From assembly GCF_014352875.1 (NCBI RefSeq), contig NZ_CP060695.1, positions 2,449,501 to 2,513,500 on the forward strand: 64,000 nt of DNA, read 5' to 3'. Within the stretch, counting starts at the first letter, position 1. The number at the start of each line of letters is the position of its first letter. The stretch is from Polaribacter pectinis (lineage in GTDB: Bacteria > Bacteroidota > Bacteroidia > Flavobacteriales > Flavobacteriaceae). Made by a program: the position numbers and the translations under genes. Of the stretch, positions 49,599 to 59,084 are shown one piece after another. Below the pieces are notes generated by a model. It was not told where the DNA came from. It worked only from the letters and a program-made list of their open reading frames with translations, and ran no database searches.

Positions 49599-50426
49599 AT
49601 GCAACAACTTATTTACTTTTTTCAGAAGTTTAAATATTTTCTGTTTTTTTTATTGTTGCAATTTATTGCTATTGCATTAACATTTAACAATCTTAATTTT
49701 CATAAAAGTAAGTATGTAAATTCTGCAAATGCTGTTACTGGAGGATTTTATTCTAAAATTTCTAATTTTTCTGAATACCTAAACCTTAAAACAGAAAATG
49801 AAATTTTAGCAGAAGAAAATACGCGTCTTAAAAACTTATTAGAACAGAAAGAAGCAATCTCTTTTAGCATTGACTCTACAGTTATAGATTCTTTAAAATA
49901 CCAACAAAAATACACCTATACAAATGCAAAAATCATTAAAAATGATTACAGAAAAGCATTTAATTTTCTAACAATTAACAAAGGAATAAACCACGGTATC
50001 TCTAAAGAAATGGCCGTTATTAATAGCAAAGGAATTATTGGTATTACAGACAACACGTCTAATAATTACACAAGAGTGCAATCTATATTAAATAAGAACA
50101 GTAAAATTAATGCGCGTTTAAAAAATGGTAATTATTTTGGTTCTTTAGAGTGGGATGGTAAAAACTACAACATTGTACAATTAAAAGATATCCCAAGACA
50201 AGCAAATTTAAAAATAGGAGATACTATAGAAACTGATGGTAAATCGACAATTTTTCCTGAAGGAGTTTTAATTGGAACTGTTTTAGAAGTAAATCAAGGA
50301 AAAACAGTAGACAATAAAATAAATGTAAAACTTTTTAATGACATGAGTAATTTAGGCGCTGTTTATGTAATTAAAAATTTACACAAAAAGGAAATAAAAT
50401 CATTAGAAATTATAGAAGATGAATAA
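49599..50426 (+). CDS. mreC: Rod-shape-determining protein MreC
   Basis: 275 residues. One N-terminal membrane segment (about 10-28), a coiled coil (about 55-85, NLKTENEILAEENTRLKNLLEQ), then beta-barrel domains in the periplasm (GIIGITDNTSNNYTRVQSIL, GSLEWDGKNYNIVQLKDIP). It links MreB with PBP2. It overlaps mreD by 8 bases. Confidence 0.93.
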   Translation: MQQLIYFFQKFKYFLFFLLLQFIAIALTFNNLNFHKSKYVNSANAVTGGFYSKISNFSEYLNLKTENEILAEENTRLKNLLEQKEAISFSIDSTVIDSLKYQQKYTYTNAKIIKNDYRKAFNFLTINKGINHGISKEMAVINSKGIIGITDNTSNNYTRVQSILNKNSKINARLKNGNYFGSLEWDGKNYNIVQLKDIPRQANLKIGDTIETDGKSTIFPEGVLIGTVLEVNQGKTVDNKINVKLFNDMSNLGAVYVIKNLHKKEIKSLEIIEDE

Positions 50427-50922
50427 GACACTACAATTTGGTTTGCTTTTTTTCTTCTTACTATTTCTTCAAGTTTTTATATTGAATAATATTAACTTTT
50501 TAGGATACGTTAATCCGTATTTATATATCGCATTTGTTTTTTTTTATCCCTTAAAAGAAAGTCGCTTTCGCTTTTTATTAATTAGTTTTTTATTGGGTCT
50601 TTTTATTGATTTCTTTTCAGATTCTGGTGGAATCCATGCTTTTTCAATTCTAACAATAGCTTACATCAGACTTATTTTTGTTAGAATATATTTTAGAAAA
50701 CTACCTGCAGATTATCCTTTTTTCAATCTACAATCAGAAGCTTTTGGAAAAGTTTTTAACTATGTTGTAACTTTAACAGTTATTCATCACCTCATCTTAT
50801 TTTCTTTTGCTAATTTTAGTTTTCAAAATATATCTGACGTACTTTTAAATACACTTTTTTCAAGTATTTTTACGTTGATATTATTCTTTTTAGGAACATA
50901 TATTTTTACTAAAAACAAATAA
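50419..50922 (+). CDS. mreD: Rod-shape-determining protein MreD
   Basis: 167 residues, about five membrane segments; conserved YVNPYLYIAFVFFYPLK and GLFIDFFSDSGGIHAFSILT. It is a small inner-membrane component of the elongasome. Its stop overlaps the start of mrdA by one base (TAATG). Confidence 0.9.
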   Translation: MNKTLQFGLLFFFLLFLQVFILNNINFLGYVNPYLYIAFVFFYPLKESRFRFLLISFLLGLFIDFFSDSGGIHAFSILTIAYIRLIFVRIYFRKLPADYPFFNLQSEAFGKVFNYVVTLTVIHHLILFSFANFSFQNISDVLLNTLFSSIFTLILFFLGTYIFTKNK

Positions 50923-52808
50923 TGCAAAGAAGTTTTTTACTTTATTTTCTTATAACAGTAGTTGGTATTATTTTTATTGGAAGACTTTTTCAGCTTCAAG
51001 TAATTAAAAGTGCAAACTACGACCCTATTCATAATGCAGCTGTAAAAGTTGAATATGATTATCCAGAACGTGGTTATATTTACGATAGAAATGGTGAACT
51101 TTTAGTAGCTAATCAACTTTCTTATGATGTAATGATTCAGCCAAATCAAGTAAAGCCATTAGATACTTTAGAGTTTTGTGCTTTATTAAAAATAGACAAA
51201 GAAGATTTTTTAAAGCGTTACAATAAGGCAAAAAATTATGCTTCATATTTACCTTCTGTATTTTTAAAACAATTGGCTAAAGATGACTTTGCTTATCTAC
51301 AAGAAAAGCTTCACAAATACAAAGGATTTTTTATTCAAAAAAGAATTATTAGAGAATACCCTATAAATGCGGCCGCAAATGTTTTAGGATATATTGGCGA
51401 AGTAAATGATAATCTAGCAAGAAAAAGCAACTATTATGAAGCTGGAGAACTAATAGGAAAAGATGGTGTAGAAGTAGAATATGAAGAATATTTAAGAGGA
51501 AGAAAAGGAAAAAAATATTTGCATAGAAATCGCTTTAATAAAGTTACTGGATCCTACAGAGATGGCGAAAAAGATACATTACCAGAAAACGGACAAGACT
51601 TAACCCTAACTTTAGATATTGCTTTACAAGAATATGCCCAAAAATTAATGAAAGGAAAAAGAGGTGGTATTGTTGCTATTGAGCCTTCTTCTGGCGAAAT
51701 TTTAGCTTTGGTTACTGCTCCTTCCTATGACCCTAATATGTTAGTAGGTAGAAAGCGTTCTAAAAATTCTGTAATTCTTTTTAAAGATTCAATCAATAAA
51801 CCAGCTTATGACAGAGGTTTATTAGCTACTTATGCGCCAGGTTCTCCTTTTAAAATGATGAATGCCTTAATTGGTTTACAAGAAAATGTTATAAATGAAC
51901 ATACAACTTTTAAGTGTTACAATGGCTATAAATACGGAAACAGAGCCAGTGAATTTATGGGATGTCATTGTGGAATTTTTGGAAGACCAATAAAACTTAA
52001 AACGGCAATTTCTAAATCTTGTAACAGCTATTTTTCTAATACTTATAAAAGAATTGTTGAACAAAATAATAATCCATCAGATGGTGTAGATAATTGGCAC
52101 AAACACGTTGCTAGTTTTGGTTTAGGAGATTATCTTGGTTACGATTTACCTGCAGGTAGTCCTGGGTTAATTCCTACAGGAAAATATTATGATGACCAGT
52201 ATAAATATACTTGGAATGGTTCTACCATTATTTCAAATGCAATTGGCCAAGGAGAAGTTTTAACAACGCCTATTCAGCTTGCAAATTTTACTGCTGCAAT
52301 TGCTAACAAAGGTTATTTCTACACACCTCATATTTTAAAAGAAGTTGATAAAAAATCGATTGAGAACCCAAAATATACTGTTCGTAAGAAAACTACAATT
52401 GATGAAAAGCATTTCTCACCAGTAATTGAAGCTATGCATGAAGTTTTTAAAACTGGAACAGGAAAATGGAGCCAAGTTAAAGGTATAGAAATTTGTGGAA
52501 AAACAGGTACTGCAGAAAACTTTGCAAGAATAGATGGACAAAAAATTCAGCTTCCAGATCATTCTATTTTAGTTGCTTTTGCTCCTAAAGAAAACCCAAA
52601 AATTGCATTAGCTATTTTTGTTGAAAATGGTGGTTATGGGTCTACCATTGCTGCACCAATAACTAGTTTATTAATAGAAAAATATTTAAATGGTAAAATA
52701 TCTAAAGCAAATAAATATAGAGAACAAAATATGTTAAACTTAAGTTTGCAAGATATTTACGATAAACTCATTCAAAAACCTAAAGAAATTGCGTCAGGAA
52801 CGAAATAA
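50922..52808 (+). CDS. mrdA: Penicillin-binding protein 2 (elongasome transpeptidase)
   Basis: 628 residues. One N-terminal membrane anchor, pedestal domain (about 30-240, EYDYPERGYIYDRNGELLV), transpeptidase domain (about 245-600). The three active-site motifs are S308-P-F-K311 (APGSPFKMMN), SCN (SKSCNSYFSN) and KTG (CGKTGTAEN). It cross-links peptidoglycan during side-wall growth with RodA. The last 20 bases overlap rodA. Penicillin target by family. Confidence 0.95.
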   Translation: MQRSFLLYFLITVVGIIFIGRLFQLQVIKSANYDPIHNAAVKVEYDYPERGYIYDRNGELLVANQLSYDVMIQPNQVKPLDTLEFCALLKIDKEDFLKRYNKAKNYASYLPSVFLKQLAKDDFAYLQEKLHKYKGFFIQKRIIREYPINAAANVLGYIGEVNDNLARKSNYYEAGELIGKDGVEVEYEEYLRGRKGKKYLHRNRFNKVTGSYRDGEKDTLPENGQDLTLTLDIALQEYAQKLMKGKRGGIVAIEPSSGEILALVTAPSYDPNMLVGRKRSKNSVILFKDSINKPAYDRGLLATYAPGSPFKMMNALIGLQENVINEHTTFKCYNGYKYGNRASEFMGCHCGIFGRPIKLKTAISKSCNSYFSNTYKRIVEQNNNPSDGVDNWHKHVASFGLGDYLGYDLPAGSPGLIPTGKYYDDQYKYTWNGSTIISNAIGQGEVLTTPIQLANFTAAIANKGYFYTPHILKEVDKKSIENPKYTVRKKTTIDEKHFSPVIEAMHEVFKTGTGKWSQVKGIEICGKTGTAENFARIDGQKIQLPDHSILVAFAPKENPKIALAIFVENGGYGSTIAAPITSLLIEKYLNGKISKANKYREQNMLNLSLQDIYDKLIQKPKEIASGTK

Positions 52809-54069
52809 TATTTTTGCAGGAATAGACTGGATTTTAGTATTTATATATATAATTTTAGTCAGTTTTGGTTGGTTAAACATTTATGCAGCTTCTAAAACAG
52901 CAGAAGATGTAGATATGATTTCATTTTCTACTAAATACGGAAAACAGTTAAATTTTATCTGTTTAACAATCCCTTTAATTATTATTATTCTTTTTTTTAA
53001 TTCCAAGTTTTACGAACGGTATGCAAGTATTTTATATATGGTATCCATATTTTCTCTCTTACTTTTATTCCCTTTTGGAAAAGAAATAAATGGAGCGAAA
53101 TCTTGGTTTAATTTTGGTGTTTTAGGTTTGCAACCATCAGAATTTGTAAAAGCTTTTACTGCATTAGCAGTAGCAAAACTTTTAAGTGACAGGCAGTATA
53201 ATTTAAACTTAATTAAAAATCAAATTAAAGCTTTCTTTATAATTTTTCTGCCAGCTGTATTAATAACATTACAACCAGATGCTGGCTCTGCCTTAATTTA
53301 TCTTTCCTTCTTTTTTGTTCTTTATAGAGAAGGTCTAACTCTAAACTATATTCTTTTAGGTTCAACATTTATAATACTATTTATCTTAACCATCTTTTTT
53401 GGTGCTAATTGGATGTTTTTATCTCTGTTTATTCTTATTTCAATTTTAGTTGGATATGCAGTTTATAAAGGAGGAACACATTTTTTACGTTTTAATTGGT
53501 ATAAAATTTTAGGCGTTTACCTTATTGTAGGTGCTTTTATTTTTGGAACCGGATATACTTACAACAATGTTTTTAAACAACACCACAGAGATCGTTTCGA
53601 AGTTTTATTAGGGTTAAAAGTTGACAATAAAAATATTGGTTATAATTCCTATCAATCTGAATTAACCATTAGTTCTGGAGGTTGGTTCGGAAAAGGTTTT
53701 TTAGAAGGAGATATTACACAAGGAGATTTTGTGCCAGAGCAACATACAGATTATATTTTTAGTACTGTTGGTGAAGAATGGGGATTTGTTGGAAGTAGTT
53801 TTGTTATTATTTTATTTATGCTAATGCTGTATAGAATTATTTATTTAGCAGAAACACACACAAATAAATTCGGACGAATTTACGGTTATGGTTTAGCCTC
53901 TATTCTCTTTTTTCATGTAATTGTTAATGTAGGAATGGTTATTGGCTTATTGCCAACTGTTGGTATTCCACTACCATTTTTTAGTTATGGAGGTTCCTCT
54001 CTTTGGGGATTTACAATTCTACTCTTTATATTTGTTAGATTAGATGCCCATAAAAATTACGACTGGTAA
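52789..54069 (+). CDS. rodA: Rod-shape-determining protein RodA (SEDS glycosyltransferase)
   Basis: 426 residues, about ten membrane segments. SEDS peptidoglycan polymerase of the elongasome. Signatures: GAKSWFNFGVLGLQPSEFVK, LQPDAGSALIY, QHTDYIFSTVGEEWGFVGS and GIPLPFFSYGGSS. The start is TTG at 52789 inside mrdA; no ATG precedes the conserved IDWILVFIY. Last gene of the mre operon; the stop is followed by a hairpin lacking a T-run. Confidence 0.95.
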   Translation: MRQERNNIFAGIDWILVFIYIILVSFGWLNIYAASKTAEDVDMISFSTKYGKQLNFICLTIPLIIIILFFNSKFYERYASILYMVSIFSLLLLFPFGKEINGAKSWFNFGVLGLQPSEFVKAFTALAVAKLLSDRQYNLNLIKNQIKAFFIIFLPAVLITLQPDAGSALIYLSFFFVLYREGLTLNYILLGSTFIILFILTIFFGANWMFLSLFILISILVGYAVYKGGTHFLRFNWYKILGVYLIVGAFIFGTGYTYNNVFKQHHRDRFEVLLGLKVDNKNIGYNSYQSELTISSGGWFGKGFLEGDITQGDFVPEQHTDYIFSTVGEEWGFVGSSFVIILFMLMLYRIIYLAETHTNKFGRIYGYGLASILFFHVIVNVGMVIGLLPTVGIPLPFFSYGGSSLWGFTILLFIFVRLDAHKNYDW

Positions 54070-54074
54070 AATAG

Positions 54075-54096
54075 TTTTGAGTTGATAAACTCAAAA
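54075..54096 (+). repeat. Perfect inverted repeat after rodA
   Basis: TTTTGAGTT / AACTCAAAA with a GATA loop, 6 bases beyond the rodA stop. No T-run follows, so it is an mRNA 3' stabiliser or weak terminator at best. Confidence 0.5.
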
Positions 54097-54149
54097 CACT
54101 TCATTAACCAAAACTTTTCTGTAAAAAACAACAAGAGTACTTAAAAGAT

Positions 54150-54177
54150 AAATACCTTGTTTAAAACAAGATATTTT
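54150..54177. repeat. Second inverted repeat in the rodA-rpsT gap
   Basis: CTTGTTT / AAACAAG with a single-base loop, extendable by AAATA / TATTT around one mismatch. The remaining bases of the 229-base gap show nothing recognised. Confidence 0.45.
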
Positions 54178-54246
54178 AACGTTATTATCAATCTTAACTC
54201 TTACGCTTATTTCTATATACATTTAACCAAAAATATAAACCAAAAA

Positions 54247-54275
54247 AAAAGCTCTGAAATAAATTCAGAGCTTTT
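54247..54275 (-). terminator. Terminator of rpsT
   Basis: AAAAGCTCTGAA / TTCAGAGCTTTT stem with a 5-base loop; on the minus strand it is followed by nine T. Confidence 0.85.
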
Positions 54276-54298
54276 AAATATTTTAGAAAAATAAAATC

Positions 54299-54550
54299 TT
54301 ACAATGCAGCAACGTGCTTTGTTAATTTAGATTTTAAGTTTGCAGCTTTGTTTTTGTGGATAATGTTATTTTTAGCTAACTTATCTAACATAGAAATAAC
54401 TTTACTTAAAGTTCCTTCAGCTTCTTTCTTATCTTCTACAGAACGTAAATCTCTTACAGCATTACGAGTAGTCTTATGCTGATATTTGTTACGTAACCTT
54501 TTAGCTTCGTTACTTCTGATTCTTTTTAATGCTGACTTATGATTTGCCAT
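54299..54550 (-). CDS. rpsT: 30S ribosomal protein S20
   Basis: 83 residues, family-typical length. Basic, helical: [41 protein letters not shown] and [16 protein letters not shown]. It binds 16S rRNA early in 30S assembly. The tRNA-Glu gene lies 37 bases upstream on the same strand and may share a transcript. Confidence 0.97.
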   Translation of the reverse strand: MANHKSALKRIRSNEAKRLRNKYQHKTTRNAVRDLRSVEDKKEAEGTLSKVISMLDKLAKNNIIHKNKAANLKSKLTKHVAAL

Positions 54551-54587
54551 AATTCTTAATTTATTCGTTTTTTTATTAAAACTTTTG

Positions 54588-54659
54588 TAGTCCGTACGGG
54601 AATCGAACCCGTGTTACATGGATGAAAACCATGCGTCCTAACCCCTAGACGAACGGACC
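54588..54659 (-). tRNA. tRNA-Glu (anticodon TTC)
   Basis: 72 nt on the minus strand, beginning GGTCCGTTCGTCTAGGGGTT. The anticodon stem CATGG/CCATG encloses TTTTCAT, anticodon TTC. The T arm is ACACGGGTTCGATTCCCGT and the acceptor ends ACGGACT plus discriminator A. No encoded CCA; one G-T pair closes the acceptor stem. Confidence 0.96.
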
Positions 54660-54756
54660 ATTACAACTAAAATATATCTCAATTGCGGGTGCAAATATAC
54701 AATGTTTTTTAAATTCTGCAATAATTTTTTAAAAAAAATTACTTTTTTTTTGAAAA

Positions 54757-56235
54757 TTAATACGCTTTAGCAAAAAGCACCCTTCTAGAAGACGGTTTTC
54801 CTGAAAAAACACATACTCCAACTTCTTCTTTTGCATCATTTGGTATACACCTAATAGTTGCTTTTGTATATTCTTTTATTTTGTCTTCTGTTTCTTCTGT
54901 TCCATCCCAATGAGCAGAAACAAAACCGCCTTTCTTTTTAATTACTTTTTTAAATTCTTTAAAGTCATCTACTTCAGTAATATTTTCAGTTCTGTAGTCT
55001 ATTGCTTTTTTAAATAAATTCTCTTGAATCTTTTCTAATAAGTTAGCAACAAAATCTACAACCTCATCTTGCGAAACAGTTTCTTTCTCAAAAGTATCTC
55101 TTCTAGCAACTTCTACTGTATTATTTTCTAAATCTCTTCCTCCAAAAGCAATTCTTACAGGAACTCCTTTTAATTCGTATTCAGCAAACTTTGCTCCTGG
55201 TCTATATGTATCTCTATCATCAAACTTAACAGAAATGCCTTTAGCACGAAGTTCTTTTACAAATATTGCAACTTTTTCTGAAATTGCAGCCAATTGTTCT
55301 TCTCCTTTATAAATAGGAACAATTACCACTTGAATTGGTGCTAATTTTGGAGGCAAAACCAATCCACTATCGTCTGAATGTGTCATAATTAAACCACCTA
55401 TTAATCTCGTAGAAACTCCCCAAGAAGTTGCCCAAACATATTCTTGCTTTCCTTCTTTGGAAGTAAATTTTACATCAAAAGCTTTGGCGAAATTTTGCCC
55501 TAAAAAATGACTTGTTCCAGCTTGTAAAGCTTTTCCATCTTGCATTAAAGCTTCAATCGTAAATGTATCTTCTGCACCTGCAAAACGTTCGCTATCCGAT
55601 TTATATCCTTTTACAACAGGCATTGCCATAAAATTTTCTGCAAACTCTGCATACACATCTTGCATTTGCCTAGATTCTGCAATTGCTTCTGCTTTTGTAG
55701 CATGTGCAGTATGACCTTCTTGCCATAAAAATTCTGCTGTTCTTAAAAATAAACGCGTTCTCATTTCCCAACGAACTACATTTGCCCACTGATTTATTAA
55801 TAAAGGTAAATCTCTATACGATTCAATCCAACCCTTATAAGTATTCCAAATAATTGCTTCAGAAGTTGGTCTTACAACTAATTCTTCTTCTAATTTTGCC
55901 TCTGGATCTACTCTTAATTTCCCTGGGTTATCAGGATCGTTTTGTAAACGATAATGTGTAACCACAGCACATTCTTTAGCAAAACCTTCTGCATTTTTTT
56001 CTTCTGCTTCAAACAAACTTTTAGGCACAAAAAGCGGAAAATAAGCATTCTCATGTCCTGTTTCTTTAAACATTCTATCTAATTCTGCTTGCATTTTTTC
56101 CCAAATTGCAAATCCGTATGGTTTAATAACCATACAACCTCTTACTGCAGAATTTTCTGCTAAATCGGCTTTTACAACCAATTCATTATACCATTTAGAA
56201 TAATCGTCTGCTCGTTTTGTTAAATGTTTGCTCAT
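54757..56235 (-). CDS. proS: Prolyl-tRNA synthetase (archaeal/eukaryotic-type)
   Basis: 492 residues from ATG 56235 (two further in-frame codons with a TTG start upstream are unlikely). Class II core: [19 protein letters not shown], the Pro/ATP-binding [42 protein letters not shown], and an anticodon-binding domain about 290-400 ([13 protein letters not shown]). No YbaK-type editing insert, so it is the type 3 form. The C-terminal zinc-like extension follows with RRVLFAKAY at the end. Confidence 0.95.
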   Translation of the reverse strand: MSKHLTKRADDYSKWYNELVVKADLAENSAVRGCMVIKPYGFAIWEKMQAELDRMFKETGHENAYFPLFVPKSLFEAEEKNAEGFAKECAVVTHYRLQNDPDNPGKLRVDPEAKLEEELVVRPTSEAIIWNTYKGWIESYRDLPLLINQWANVVRWEMRTRLFLRTAEFLWQEGHTAHATKAEAIAESRQMQDVYAEFAENFMAMPVVKGYKSDSERFAGAEDTFTIEALMQDGKALQAGTSHFLGQNFAKAFDVKFTSKEGKQEYVWATSWGVSTRLIGGLIMTHSDDSGLVLPPKLAPIQVVIVPIYKGEEQLAAISEKVAIFVKELRAKGISVKFDDRDTYRPGAKFAEYELKGVPVRIAFGGRDLENNTVEVARRDTFEKETVSQDEVVDFVANLLEKIQENLFKKAIDYRTENITEVDDFKEFKKVIKKKGGFVSAHWDGTEETEDKIKEYTKATIRCIPNDAKEEVGVCVFSGKPSSRRVLFAKAY

Positions 56236-56391
56236 AATCAAAAGTTTGGCACAAATATTGTTACCTTTAAAGTGAAATTTTTGTTAAAGAATTGTATCTA
56301 TTTTACAAAAACAGTGCAAAATTACTATAATTTAGTGTTTTTTAAGCAAAAATTCATCAATAAATAAGCATTCATCAAAATATATATCATT

Positions 56392-57546
56392 ATGAAACTA
56401 CGTTCTATAAATCTTAATCAACTTACTTTACTATTTCTGACTAATCTATTGTTAGTTTCTTGCGGAACTTACCAAAGCGTCTATAATGATGATGGTATTT
56501 ATGATGACGAAACATCTACAAGACAAGAAAGAAGAGTTGTTGTTGCAGATGAAGAAGAGTATGAAAATTATGAGGATAATTATTTTCTTAAAAAATTAGA
56601 AAGTTTAGAAAGAATTAACGACAATGATGTTTTTACAGATGTTGATAATTATAATTCTGATGAAAACGTTTATGTAGATGATGAAACTATTGATGATACT
56701 TTAAATTATAATGCAAGTGAACCTTGGGGTTATAGTGATAATAATGATGTTGTTGTAAATATAAATTTAGGAAACAACAACCCTTATTGGAACGATTTTT
56801 ACGGTTATGGGTACTATAACTCATGGAACTACAGATATTGGGGTTACAGAGGATTTAATTACTGGAACCGTAATCCATATTGGCATCCATACCATAATTT
56901 TAATTTGAGAAATAATTTTGTTCCTTATTATATAGCATATCATCCAAGATATTACTATCAGTATCCTAGATATAATAGAAATACAAGATACGGAAGAAGA
57001 ACAGCTTCAAACTCTACTTACAGGAGAAATACAATAAGCTCTAGAAATAACAGTACAACTACTAGAAGAAGTAGCACAACCACTAGAAGACCATCTACAA
57101 CAACATCAAGAAGGAATTCTACAACAACATCTCCAACAAGAAGAAGTTCTACAACAAGGCGTAACTCTACTACTACACGAAGAAGTATTACACCAACGAG
57201 AAGAAGTAGCGGGTCATCTACAAGAAGAAGTACTGGAAGTAGAAGAAATAACAGTGCAAGTATTAATAGAAATTACAATAATTCTAGTACAGGAAACTCT
57301 AGTACTACAAGAAGAACTACAACCACTAGAAATTATAAACCTACTACAAATAGAAGAGCAACAACTTCTACAAGAAGTACAACTAGGTCAGTAACACCTA
57401 GTACAAGACGTTCTACTTCGAGCGCAAATTATAGAAGAAACAACACTTCAACAAGAGCTTCCTCTAATAGTAGTTCTAGAAGAAGTTCTGCGTCTACAAG
57501 TAGAAGTAGTTCTAGAAGTTCTTCTTCATCTAGAAGAGGAAATTAA
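56392..57546 (+). CDS. Lipoprotein with acidic, aromatic and Arg/Ser/Thr-rich low-complexity zones
   Basis: 384 residues. Signal peptide with lipobox at C24 (LLLVSC). Three zones follow: acidic (about 30-115, rich in Asp/Glu/Asn), aromatic (about 125-190, NPYWNDFYGYGYYNSWNYRY type, many Tyr/Trp/Asn), and a basic tail (about 195-384) of RRSSTTTRR, RRNSTTT and SSSRRSS repeats, with AGAAGAAGT and ACAACA runs in DNA. No catalytic motif. Similar proteins in databases have been mis-annotated as vitellogenin because of the Ser-rich tail. Encoded directly upstream of an OmpP1/FadL porin. Function unknown. Confidence 0.75.
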   Translation: MKLRSINLNQLTLLFLTNLLLVSCGTYQSVYNDDGIYDDETSTRQERRVVVADEEEYENYEDNYFLKKLESLERINDNDVFTDVDNYNSDENVYVDDETIDDTLNYNASEPWGYSDNNDVVVNINLGNNNPYWNDFYGYGYYNSWNYRYWGYRGFNYWNRNPYWHPYHNFNLRNNFVPYYIAYHPRYYYQYPRYNRNTRYGRRTASNSTYRRNTISSRNNSTTTRRSSTTTRRPSTTTSRRNSTTTSPTRRSSTTRRNSTTTRRSITPTRRSSGSSTRRSTGSRRNNSASINRNYNNSSTGNSSTTRRTTTTRNYKPTTNRRATTSTRSTTRSVTPSTRRSTSSANYRRNNTSTRASSNSSSRRSSASTSRSSSRSSSSSRRGN

Positions 57547-57582
57547 AAACATTAGATTTTAAGATATTAAACAGTATTAAAA

Positions 57583-58968
57583 ATGAAAAAATTATTCATA
57601 ATAGCGACATTGTTCGCAGTAACTTTTACATCCTATTCTCAATCTTTAGGATACCAAGATTTAGGAATCCTTTTCTCTGGAAATGACGAAATTGGATCTG
57701 CTCGTTTTACTTCTATGAGTGGTGCTTTTGGAGCATTAGGTGGAGATATTTCTGCCATAAATATTAACCCTGCAGGAATTGCCGTTTTTAATAACAGCTC
57801 TTTTTCTGGGACATTTAATTCTAGAAATTCTGATATTATTTCTAACTATTATGGAAATTCTCTAACCACGCAAGAACAATATTTTAATCTTTCTCACGCT
57901 GGTGCAGTATTGGTTTTTGACAGTGCTTATAATTCTGAATGGAGTAAATTTGCAGTCGGATTCAATTATAGAATAACAAAAGATTTTACAGATAGTTTTT
58001 TAGCACAAGGAAATAGTGGTGTTGCTACTTTTACAGAATTTCCTTTAGACAACAACAATCCTACAATAAATTATAATATTGCAGATGAACAAAGATTTGT
58101 AAACAACTTTGGTGGTGAAATTAGCGAGTTAAATTTTGCGTTTTCTTCAGTACATCAAAATAAATTATATGTTGGTTTAGGATTAAATTTTTATGATCTA
58201 AATTTCAGTCAACGTTCTAATTTAACTGAATTTAATAATGATGGAAATGGAAATGATTTAGATGCTAATTTTTATCAAGAAAATATAACAACTGGTACAG
58301 GTTTCTCTGCAAACGCAGGTTTTATCTATAAAGCTCATCCAAACTTTAGATTCGGTCTTTCTTACCAAACACCAACTTGGTTTTCAGAAGTTTATGAAAC
58401 AACTAACATTACAAATAATGATGGCTTTTTTGGAGACACAGAAATAGCCGTTAGTAATGACAATAGGGTTTACGACAATACATTTGGAGGTAATTTCCCT
58501 ACACAAGAACTACTTTATCGTTTAAAAACACCAAGTAAATTAACAGGTAGTGCTGCTTTTATTTTTGGAAAAAATGGTTTAATAAGTTTAGATTATACCA
58601 ATAAAAACTACAAAAACATTAAATTGTCTGGAAATAATTTTTCAACTGAAAATCAATTTTTTCAAAATGAATTAAGAAATACGCACAATATTAATGTTGG
58701 TACAGAATGGCGTTTAGACAGATTTAGTATTCGTGGTGGATATAAATTTGAGCAAAGTCCAGATAAGTTAGCTTTAGATTCAGATAATTTAGAAGGCTAT
58801 TCTTTAGGAGCTGGTTATAACTTTGGTAGTTTTAAATTAGATTTTTCATATAGCGATAATAACAGAACAGGATTGTATAATTTTTATCCGCAATTTAACA
58901 CAGTAACTCCTACAAACTTAACGTTTGACAATAGAACATTTACAGCTACAGTAACCCTGAATCTGTAA
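57583..58968 (+). CDS. OmpP1/FadL-family outer-membrane transporter
   Basis: 461 residues. Signal peptide about 1-19 (TSYSQ). The N-terminal hatch has GSARFTSMSGAFGALGGDISAININPAGIAVF, the NPAG motif of FadL-like channels for hydrophobic molecules (FadL itself, TodX). The barrel ends ATVTLNL. It probably takes up long-chain fatty acids or aromatics. It is 36 bases after the Arg/Ser-rich lipoprotein, hence in one operon, and ends in a clear terminator. Confidence 0.88.
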   Translation: MKKLFIIATLFAVTFTSYSQSLGYQDLGILFSGNDEIGSARFTSMSGAFGALGGDISAININPAGIAVFNNSSFSGTFNSRNSDIISNYYGNSLTTQEQYFNLSHAGAVLVFDSAYNSEWSKFAVGFNYRITKDFTDSFLAQGNSGVATFTEFPLDNNNPTINYNIADEQRFVNNFGGEISELNFAFSSVHQNKLYVGLGLNFYDLNFSQRSNLTEFNNDGNGNDLDANFYQENITTGTGFSANAGFIYKAHPNFRFGLSYQTPTWFSEVYETTNITNNDGFFGDTEIAVSNDNRVYDNTFGGNFPTQELLYRLKTPSKLTGSAAFIFGKNGLISLDYTNKNYKNIKLSGNNFSTENQFFQNELRNTHNINVGTEWRLDRFSIRGGYKFEQSPDKLALDSDNLEGYSLGAGYNFGSFKLDFSYSDNNRTGLYNFYPQFNTVTPTNLTFDNRTFTATVTLNL

Positions 58969-58989
58969 AATTCATCAAAATAAATTTAC

Positions 58990-59023
58990 AAAGCCTGTTA
59001 AATGAATTTAATAGGCTTTTTTT
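58990..59023 (+). terminator. Terminator of the OmpP1 operon
   Basis: AAAGCCT-G-TTAAA pairs with TTTAA-T-AGGCTTT around a TGAA loop, followed by a T-run. Confidence 0.85.
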
Positions 59024-59059
59024 ATACCTGTAAAACAATTCTATTTATCTTTTTTCCCT

Positions 59060-59067
59060 TAATTTTG
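59060..59067 (+). promoter_or_regulatory. Candidate -7 element for the Nfu gene
   Basis: TAATTTTG, 17 bases before the ATG; no clear -33 TTG. Confidence 0.35.
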
Positions 59068-59084
59068 CAACTCATTTTTAGAAT

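Noticed and set aside
57000-57540. Tandem AGAAGAAGT/ACAACA-rich DNA resembling a repeat array
   Set aside because: The repeats are short, irregular and in frame with an Arg/Ser/Thr-rich protein tail; there are no spacers or cas genes, so it is not a CRISPR array.
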